A stretch of DNA of 5,295 bases from Bacteroidales bacterium (GTDB lineage Bacteria; Bacteroidota; Bacteroidia; Bacteroidales; UBA7960): positions 1-5,295 of the forward strand of contig SLNX01000185.1 in assembly GCA_007132825.1 (NCBI GenBank), given 5' to 3'. Of this stretch, positions 1 through 5,295 are shown piece after piece. A model generated the notes under the pieces. The model was not told where the DNA came from, did not search any database, and saw nothing but the letters and a program-made list of their open reading frames with translations. Numbering within the stretch: the first letter of the stretch is position 1; every line of letters begins with the position of its first letter. The translations under genes and the position numbers were made by a program.

Positions 1-16
1 CGGCAAATGGCATAAC

Positions 17-32
17 CTCACAGACTCACAGA
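17..32. repeat. Perfect 8-bp tandem duplication
   Basis: The octamer CTCACAGA occurs twice with no gap (17-24 and 25-32) in the intergenic stretch ahead of the protease gene. Two copies are too few to be a functional array, and it may be replication slippage. The rest of 1-197 is AT-rich. I see no gene in it and no good match to the Bacteroidetes TAnnTTTG promoter element. Confidence 0.6.
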
Positions 33-197
33 AGTTATCTCTGCACAATTTCCATCGGAAAAAGTTTCTCATGATAAGCAAAAAGTGTATTTTTACACCT
101 TGTATCCGAATTATCCATATTTAATTTTTACCTAAGTATCACCATTGGCACCTATAACTATAAAATTAACAGCAATTACACACAAAGTCTTAAAAAG

Positions 198-3100
198 ATG
201 ATCCTTACACTACCAAAAAAAATGCGTTTAACAGCACAGCTTATCATTATTCTGCTTCTTGGATTTTCCTATCAGTCTTTTGCACAAATCTCTTTCAGTG
301 GCAAACCTCTGGCACACAAGACAGTGTTCTCGCAGGCACATATTGAACAGATGCAGAAGGATGTACACTTATCGGAAACAGAGAAAGATTTGCGATATGA
401 CTTATTAACCAGGGAAACACCACCCGGACAAGCTCTGCAAGCGGGGTTCAGCATCCCTGTAAATTTCACCCCCGGCACTGACGGTGACTGGGTTTTACTA
501 GGTGACTCCTTGTGGGTTTGGCGCATGCAGATCAATGTAAGTCGGGCTCATGGCATCGGTATGGTTCTTGATAATTTCGAATTAGCAGATCATTCTGAGC
601 TGTTTGTTTACGATAAGAATGCTGATTTTTACCTCGGTTCTTTTACAAGCAGGAACAACAACCCGCAGCAATTGCTGTCCGTCCAGGCTGTTCCCGGTGA
701 AAGCCTTATTCTGGAATACAGGGAAAGCATTTTGCCTGGCAACAATGAACGTTTTGCCGGATCCAGTTTCGAAATCAGTGAAATAATTTACCTGGTAAAC
801 GGACTTATCGACACAGCAGATGAAAGAAACCTGGGCAGTTCTGATTGGTGCATGCTCAGCGTGAATTGTTCAGAAGGAGACGACTGGCAAATACAAAAGC
901 GGGGTGTTGCCCGTTTGCTGATGCGTCAGGGTAACAGTTGGTTCTGGTGCTCCGGTTCGCTGATCAACAACACGGCACACGACGGAACACCCTTTCTGTT
1001 AACTGCTGATCACTGTGCTTCTGAAGCCAGTCAGGCCGATCTGGATGTTTGGCAGTTCTATTTTAATTTTGAAAGACCCGGATGCGAAGAGATTGGCAGT
1101 CCTCCGAATAACGTTTTATATGGCGCATCAAAGATTGCCAGCGGCCCACTGGATGGGGGCTCCGACTTTAAGCTTTTGTTACTGCACCACGCACCGCCAA
1201 TCTCGTGGCGTCCCTATTACAACGGTTGGGACAGGATGGACAATGCTGCTGCGTCGGGCGTCGGGATACATCATCCGGCCGGGGATGCCAAAATGATCTC
1301 AACCTTTGAGGGCAGTGTTATTTCAGGTGGAGGAAGTTTTAATACCGGTGAGGTGATGGCAGATAATTCTGCCTGGCGTTTCCCTTTTGTGGCAACAGAA
1401 AACGGTCACAGTGTCACACAGGGAGGGTCTTCGGGAAGCCCGATGTTTAACCAGAATGGGTTGATTGTGGGAACTCTCTCGGGAGGATCTTCTTCCTGCA
1501 GCAACCAAAGTGCAATCAACGTTTATGGAAAGATGAGCTTTCACTGGCAAAGCAACCTCGAGCACCCGATGCACCAGCTGGCACCCCATCTGGACCCGAT
1601 CAACTCGAACAGGTTCTTCATTAACGGCTATGATCCATACATCGAAAACCACCCGGCACCCGGTTTTGTAACGGCTCGGGCCACAAGCAATTTTACGGAA
1701 TCGGAAGTTAAATGGTTTAAGCCCGGCCATGCACCCAACCACCCCGGTTGGTTCAGCCATACAAGTGAATTTGTAAATCACATCAATCACGGTCCTGAAA
1801 GAGTCACTGTTTTTGACGCTGCTGCCCTGGGGTTCTCCTACCCCATCACCATCTCAAAAGTTTCCCATGTTTTCAGGGAAACCACCAGTGATGCATGGGA
1901 AAGTGACCAGTTTTCCTTCCGGATCTACGATGAAAGCGGATATAATTTGATTTATTCCTCCACCTCACTCACCGCTGAAAGCCTGGTTGAAGTGGTTTAT
2001 GAGCTGGACTCGGCACTGACTTTCGAAGACAAGTTTTTTGTTTCGGTAAGACCGAACCACCAAAGTGGTCATCCCTCATCTGTTTATGGCCTCACCAACT
2101 ACGGAAACTCCTTTTCCTACTATGGATTTGCACAGGAGTGGGAGCCCGCAGGGAATAACACACATCAATTTGTTTATCTCACCAGCATTTATGCAGAAGA
2201 TTCCTATGATAACAGGGATATTCCTGAGAGCAGATTGTCAAATGAGGGGTTTGCATCGCGCTGGAGTGACCTTCCTGTCAAATACAATATATATAGGAAT
2301 GACGAAAAAATATTTGAGCACGACCCATCTGAACATGAAAATTTTGTTTTTACTGACGCAATAGCGGGCACCGATGAGGCTTTCCTGAAATACCAGGTAA
2401 CCGCTGTATACCCCCCAAACCTGGAGTCCGAACGTTCGACGCCGGCCTATCTTTTCTTCGAAGAGATTTGTGAAGAGGCCATTTCTGAATATCCCTTTTT
2501 CGAAAATTTCGACAACACTGACCTGCCTGCTTGCTGGTTCAGGCAAGGCGTATCGGAAAACAGCTGGGAACTTGAGGATAATTACATTATTGAAGATCAA
2601 ACGATTGTGCCGGTCGATGGTGCACATTTCATGATCGTTCATCCACATTCGGAAGAGGACCAGGATGAATGGCTGCTGACACCGGAGTTCAACATCAGCG
2701 AGCTGGAAGTACCTGCTCTGAGGTTTTATTTTACGGGGAGTTACCGTCATGCGATTACCGAGGAAGATGCACAACTAAACGTATTTATCAGAGCCGGCGA
2801 CAATGCATTCACAAAAATATGGGACACCTCTGAAAACCCTTTGTTCAGAAATTCTACAAGCTACACCTGGCTGCAAACTGTATTGGATCTTTCGGATTTT
2901 TCATCCGGTCAGAACATTCAAATCGGGTTTCAATACGCCGGTAAGGAGGGAGCAATCTTTGCCATTGATCACGTGGAAATAATTGAAGCAACAGAGTTGG
3001 TGTTTAATCTTACAATGGGAATGTTACCGCTTAACGCCGGAGAGTTGTATGGGAAAGGTGCATACATTTCTGGCCAGAAGGTAAGGGTAAAAGCTTATCC

Positions 3101-3506
3101 CAACACACCTTATTTTTTCCACTTCTGGGCTGAGGGCTCCAACCAACTCACATATCGCCCCGAGTACAAGTTCATTATGCCTGAAAACAACTATCACATT
3201 AACGCGAATTTTACGGAGGATAACGTTACAGGCATTGATCCGCTTGACTTTGGCACATCTGGCATGAAGGTATACCCAAATCCTACCAAAGGAATCCTGA
3301 CCATTGAATTTGCAGATAATCATAATAAGCTTGACATTCGCATCATTAGCAGCCACGGTCAGGAGGTTTACCATGCAAGGCACGCGAAAATACCTGGTAA
3401 TAGTGTCATTAATGCGGACATATCGGGTTATCCGGGTGGCGTTTATCTTTTGATGATTAAAACTGACGAAGGTCAGATGACAGAAAGAATTCACCTGATC
3501 AAATGA
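198..3506 (+). CDS. Secreted T9SS-dependent lysyl-endopeptidase-like serine protease (family S1), multidomain
   Basis: Probable extracellular endopeptidase, exported by Sec and then by the type IX system. Visible in order: signal peptide 1-29 (hydrophobic 13-25, likely cleavage SFA|Q); propeptide about 30-212; S1 protease domain about 213-480; beta-rich domain about 488-667; fibronectin-III-like segment about 676-757; jelly-roll domain of the cleaved-adhesin/MAM kind about 758-932, with Cys758 and Cys779 as a possible pair; InlB-B-repeat-like segment about 934-1006; T9SS type A sorting domain about 1023-1102, starting KVYPNP and ending in Lys. The triad is His272 (TADHC), Asp323 (GSDF) and Ser412 (GGSSGSP). 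Cys218, 224, 251, 273, 296 and 434 match the cysteines of Achromobacter protease I, predicting pairs 218-434, 224-296 and 251-273. Arg210-Asn211 lies close to where the mature end should fall. The specificity residues differ from that enzyme (Asn441, Ser376, Ser428), so lysine specificity is doubtful. The start at 198 has an A-rich upstream; Met9 (222) also leaves an intact signal peptide. The family call is strong; the substrate is unknown and the middle-domain limits are approximate. Confidence 0.95.
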   Translation: MILTLPKKMRLTAQLIIILLLGFSYQSFAQISFSGKPLAHKTVFSQAHIEQMQKDVHLSETEKDLRYDLLTRETPPGQALQAGFSIPVNFTPGTDGDWVLLGDSLWVWRMQINVSRAHGIGMVLDNFELADHSELFVYDKNADFYLGSFTSRNNNPQQLLSVQAVPGESLILEYRESILPGNNERFAGSSFEISEIIYLVNGLIDTADERNLGSSDWCMLSVNCSEGDDWQIQKRGVARLLMRQGNSWFWCSGSLINNTAHDGTPFLLTADHCASEASQADLDVWQFYFNFERPGCEEIGSPPNNVLYGASKIASGPLDGGSDFKLLLLHHAPPISWRPYYNGWDRMDNAAASGVGIHHPAGDAKMISTFEGSVISGGGSFNTGEVMADNSAWRFPFVATENGHSVTQGGSSGSPMFNQNGLIVGTLSGGSSSCSNQSAINVYGKMSFHWQSNLEHPMHQLAPHLDPINSNRFFINGYDPYIENHPAPGFVTARATSNFTESEVKWFKPGHAPNHPGWFSHTSEFVNHINHGPERVTVFDAAALGFSYPITISKVSHVFRETTSDAWESDQFSFRIYDESGYNLIYSSTSLTAESLVEVVYELDSALTFEDKFFVSVRPNHQSGHPSSVYGLTNYGNSFSYYGFAQEWEPAGNNTHQFVYLTSIYAEDSYDNRDIPESRLSNEGFASRWSDLPVKYNIYRNDEKIFEHDPSEHENFVFTDAIAGTDEAFLKYQVTAVYPPNLESERSTPAYLFFEEICEEAISEYPFFENFDNTDLPACWFRQGVSENSWELEDNYIIEDQTIVPVDGAHFMIVHPHSEEDQDEWLLTPEFNISELEVPALRFYFTGSYRHAITEEDAQLNVFIRAGDNAFTKIWDTSENPLFRNSTSYTWLQTVLDLSDFSSGQNIQIGFQYAGKEGAIFAIDHVEIIEATELVFNLTMGMLPLNAGELYGKGAYISGQKVRVKAYPNTPYFFHFWAEGSNQLTYRPEYKFIMPENNYHINANFTEDNVTGIDPLDFGTSGMKVYPNPTKGILTIEFADNHNKLDIRIISSHGQEVYHARHAKIPGNSVINADISGYPGGVYLLMIKTDEGQMTERIHLIK

Positions 3507-3541
3507 GCACTTAAATAAATTGCACTGCGGCAAGTAAATCT

Positions 3542-3582
3542 ACGATGCTGATTTGTAAGAAAGTATGCAAAAATGGCATCGT
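3542..3582 (+). terminator. Imperfect stem-loop after the protease gene, possible weak terminator or mRNA 3' end
   Basis: A 7-bp perfect arm (ACGATGC at 3542-3548 with GCATCGT at 3576-3582) continues inward through two G-U pairs, one A-A mismatch and three A-T pairs, leaving a loop of about 15 nt. It lies 36 nt after the protease stop. No T tract follows directly, so it does not fit a classic intrinsic terminator. It shares base 3582 with the next hairpin, so the two could compete. Confidence 0.3.
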
Positions 3583-3619
3583 TGAATTTGCTTTAATTCA
3601 ATATTTATTGCTTTAAATA
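3582..3619. repeat. Two abutting AT-rich hairpins sharing the loop core TTGCTTTAA
   Basis: The first dyad is TTGAATT (3582-3588) and AATTCAA (3595-3601) around a 6-nt loop. The second is TATTTA (3602-3607) and TAAATA (3614-3619), also around a 6-nt loop. The 9-mer TTGCTTTAA spans both loops, at 3588-3596 and 3608-3616, exactly 20 bp apart, close to two helical turns. The stems are AT-only apart from one G-C pair, so as RNA they would be weak. As DNA they could be a paired protein-binding site ahead of the carboxylase gene. The pattern is directly visible; any function is inferred. Confidence 0.45.
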
Positions 3620-3642
3620 CAAATAGTTTTCGATTTTTTTCT

Positions 3643-3650
3643 TTACTTTG
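3643..3650 (+). promoter_or_regulatory. Possible -7 promoter element for the carboxylase gene
   Basis: TTACTTTG matches the Bacteroidetes primary-sigma -7 consensus TAnnTTTG at five of its six fixed positions and follows an AT-rich tract with seven consecutive T (3634-3640). Transcription would then start near 3655-3658, giving a leader of about 90 nt. I see no TTG or TTTG box at the expected distance upstream (about 3620-3625), so the call is weak. Confidence 0.25.
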
Positions 3651-3660
3651 AAGATTCCTT

Positions 3661-3690
3661 TCGCCGCGAAAACCCGTATTTTCCGGCGGA
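3661..3690 (+). other. GC-rich hairpin in the probable 5' leader of the carboxylase gene
   Basis: Bases 3661-3666 pair with 3684-3689 (five Watson-Crick pairs plus one T-G), C3667 is bulged, 3668-3672 pair with 3679-3683, and CCCGTA (3673-3678) is the loop. That gives 11 pairs with a single-base bulge, much stronger than the flanking AT-rich sequence would suggest. No T tract follows on either strand, so it is unlikely to be an intrinsic terminator. It ends 57 nt before the start codon, and a further 5-bp pair (GCCTG 3694-3698 with CAGGC 3716-3720) lies between. If transcription starts near 3656 it would sit at the very 5' end of the mRNA, where such structures often protect against decay. 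I recognise no riboswitch class. Confidence 0.45.
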
Positions 3691-3747
3691 TTTGCCTGCT
3701 TTACGCATTGTTTTTCAGGCCTTTATTAACATAAACCTAAAAAAATT

Positions 3748-5295
3748 ATGTCTATCAAGCAAAAGACGCTGGATTTAAAGAAGAGGATGCAGAATGCCCT
3801 TCAGGGTGGCGGTCAAAAAGCCATTGAGAAACAAATGGCCATGGGTAAAATGACAGCCAGGGAACGTATCATTTACCTGCTTGACCCAAACTCCTTTCAC
3901 GAATACGATCTTTTCGTGGAACACGCCGCAAAGGATTTTGACATGGACAAAAAGCACCTTCCCGGAGATGGTGTGATCACAGGAACTGGCACCATCAGCG
4001 GCCACCCTGTGTGCATCTATGCACAGGACTTTACGGTGGCGGGTGGTTCGCTCGGTCTGATGCACGCGCGCAAGATCGGAAAGATCATGGACCACGCGAT
4101 GAGCCTGAAAATTCCGATCATCGGCATCAACGATTCGGGCGGTGCACGCATCCAGGAGGGGGTAAATTCCCTGGCAGGTTATGGTGAAATATTTTACCGA
4201 AATACCCAGGCCTCCGGTGTTATTCCACAGATTTCTGTAATTCTCGGTCCTTGCGCCGGTGGAGCAGTCTACTCTCCCGCCCTCACCGATTTTGTTTTTG
4301 TGGTGGATAAGATATCGAAGATGTTTATCACCGGTCCGGAGGTGATCCGCTCCGTATTGGGTGAAGAGATCAGCATGGAGGCCCTGGGTGGCGCGAAAGT
4401 GCATAGCGAAATAACAGGAAATGCACACTTCTTCTCCGAAAGTGAATCGGAATGCTTTGAAAAGATCAAAAAACTGTTTTCTTACATTCCATGGAGCAAC
4501 CAGCGAAAAGCAGCTCCATTCCCCAAAAAGGCACCCAAAAGGAAACAGTTTAAAATTGACAATATCATCCCAACCGATCCACGCGAACCTTATGATGTAA
4601 GGGATGTCATCAAAGCGATCTCTGACGACAGCGACTTTTTTGAAGTACAGGAACTGTTTGCTGCCAATATGGTGGTGGGCTTCGGAAGGATGAACGGTCA
4701 AACCGTAGGCTTTGTTGCCAACCAGCCCCTGGTGCTTGCCGGCGTACTCGATGTAGACTCCTCCGACAAAGCCGCGCGTTTCATCCGGTATTGCGATGCC
4801 TTCAATATTCCATTGGTAACGTTGGTTGACCTTCCCGGATATTTGCCGGGTATTGATCAGGAGCACGCCGGTGTGATCCGGCACGGGGCGAAAATCCTTT
4901 ATTCATACAGTGAAGCTACCGTGCCAAAAGTAACCGTCATTCTCAGAAAAGCATATGGTGGCGGCTATATTGCCATGTGTTCGCGGCATCTTAAAGCCGA
5001 TTTCGTATTTGCCTGGCCAACTGCCGAAATTGCCGTAATGGGCCCAGAGGGTGCTGCAAACATTATTTTCCGCCACGAAATCATGAACTCTTCTAACCCT
5101 GAAGAAACCAGACAAAAAAAGGTGGAAGAATACAAAAAGAAATTTGCCAACCCATATGTAGCTGCAGCACATGGTTATATTGATGCTGTAATAGAACCGG
5201 GCGAAACCAGACGCTTCGTATTGCACGCGCTTGATATTTCGACAGAGAAAAACGTTGAGATCCCATGGAAAAAGCATGGCATTCCACCGTTTTAA
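3748..5295 (+). CDS. Biotin-dependent acyl-CoA carboxylase/decarboxylase carboxyltransferase subunit (propionyl-CoA carboxylase beta or methylmalonyl-CoA decarboxylase alpha type)
   Basis: Cytoplasmic carboxyltransferase that moves a carboxyl group between carboxybiotin on a carrier protein and an acyl-CoA, most likely propionyl-CoA/methylmalonyl-CoA. The family forms a ring-shaped hexamer. The protein has 515 residues, normal for the family, with both crotonase-like halves intact. The N-terminal (CoA) half has MTARERI near 35-41, DSGGARIQEG at 129-138 and GPCAGGAVYSPA at 167-178, where Gly171-Gly172 should form one oxyanion hole. The C-terminal (biotin) half has DLPGYLPG at 361-368, RKAYGGGYI at 400-408 (second oxyanion hole at about Gly405-Gly406) and AWPTAEIAVMG near 427-437. 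Ile408 stands where Streptomyces PccB has Asp422, a known specificity position. The start follows an A-rich stretch with no Shine-Dalgarno, usual for Bacteroidetes. No epimerase gene precedes it; any carrier, biotin carboxylase or membrane decarboxylase partner would be downstream and out of view. The sequence alone does not decide between ATP-dependent carboxylase and sodium-pumping decarboxylase, hence no gene symbol. Confidence 0.96.
   Translation: MSIKQKTLDLKKRMQNALQGGGQKAIEKQMAMGKMTARERIIYLLDPNSFHEYDLFVEHAAKDFDMDKKHLPGDGVITGTGTISGHPVCIYAQDFTVAGGSLGLMHARKIGKIMDHAMSLKIPIIGINDSGGARIQEGVNSLAGYGEIFYRNTQASGVIPQISVILGPCAGGAVYSPALTDFVFVVDKISKMFITGPEVIRSVLGEEISMEALGGAKVHSEITGNAHFFSESESECFEKIKKLFSYIPWSNQRKAAPFPKKAPKRKQFKIDNIIPTDPREPYDVRDVIKAISDDSDFFEVQELFAANMVVGFGRMNGQTVGFVANQPLVLAGVLDVDSSDKAARFIRYCDAFNIPLVTLVDLPGYLPGIDQEHAGVIRHGAKILYSYSEATVPKVTVILRKAYGGGYIAMCSRHLKADFVFAWPTAEIAVMGPEGAANIIFRHEIMNSSNPEETRQKKVEEYKKKFANPYVAAAHGYIDAVIEPGETRRFVLHALDISTEKNVEIPWKKHGIPPF

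Noticed and set aside
1..15. Possible 3' end of an upstream plus-strand gene ending at TAA 13-15
   Set aside because: Only four codons precede the stop within the window, which cannot be distinguished from chance.
1323..1790. 155-residue minus-strand open frame and other short frames within the protease gene
   Set aside because: They overlap the catalytic serine region and other well-conserved sense coding sequence, so they are shadows.
3024..3533. 169-residue minus-strand open frame overlapping the 3' end of the protease gene
   Set aside because: It lies over the conserved T9SS sorting domain. Its product shows no recognisable motif, and I see no promoter for it in the gap.
3694..3720. GCCTG...CAGGC inverted repeat before the carboxylase start codon
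   Set aside because: It has only five pairs around a 17-nt loop and no T tract, so it is too weak to call as a separate feature; noted under the leader hairpin.
3775..4884. 369-residue open frame on the minus strand inside the carboxylase gene
   Set aside because: It is in codon register with a clearly conserved sense gene and is explained by avoidance of TTA/CTA/TCA codons. The translated product has no recognisable domain and its composition looks like an antisense artefact.
198..5295. The two genes forming one operon or functional system
   Set aside because: A 241-bp gap full of secondary structure and unrelated functions (exported protease versus central-metabolism enzyme) argue for separate units.

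Overview
The window looks like chromosomal DNA of a Bacteroidetes (Bacteroidota) bacterium. Three things support this. The first gene carries a C-terminal type IX secretion (T9SS) sorting domain, which is confined to that phylum. Its signal peptide has the common Ala|Gln cleavage site. Both start codons are preceded by A-rich sequence without a Shine-Dalgarno motif. I cannot place it below phylum, although a Bacteroidales-like relative would fit.

Layout: 1-197 is an AT-rich intergenic stretch with one small tandem repeat and no gene I can support. 198-3506 (+) is a complete 1102-residue secreted, multidomain serine endopeptidase of the lysyl-endopeptidase (Achromobacter protease I-like) group of family S1. 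3507-3747 is a 241-bp AT-rich intergenic region containing a run of dyads: a loose stem-loop, two abutting AT hairpins with the same loop core, a possible weak promoter, and a GC-rich hairpin that would lie in the leader of the next gene. 3748-5295 (+) is a complete 515-residue biotin-dependent acyl-CoA carboxylase/decarboxylase carboxyltransferase subunit (propionyl-CoA carboxylase beta / methylmalonyl-CoA decarboxylase alpha type). Its stop codon is the last three bases of the window.

The two genes are on the same strand but do not appear to work together. One encodes an exported protease for scavenging protein outside the cell. The other encodes a cytoplasmic enzyme interconverting propionyl-CoA and methylmalonyl-CoA. 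The structured gap suggests two transcription units. Partner subunits of the carboxylase (biotin carrier, biotin carboxylase or membrane decarboxylase) would be expected downstream, beyond the window.

I found no convincing new system. The best lead is in the protease. Its catalytic triad and all six structural cysteines match Achromobacter protease I, but the three residues that give that enzyme its lysine specificity and high activity (Asp225, Trp169, His210) align with Asn441, Ser376 and Ser428. That suggests a different cleavage preference from the name a database would assign.
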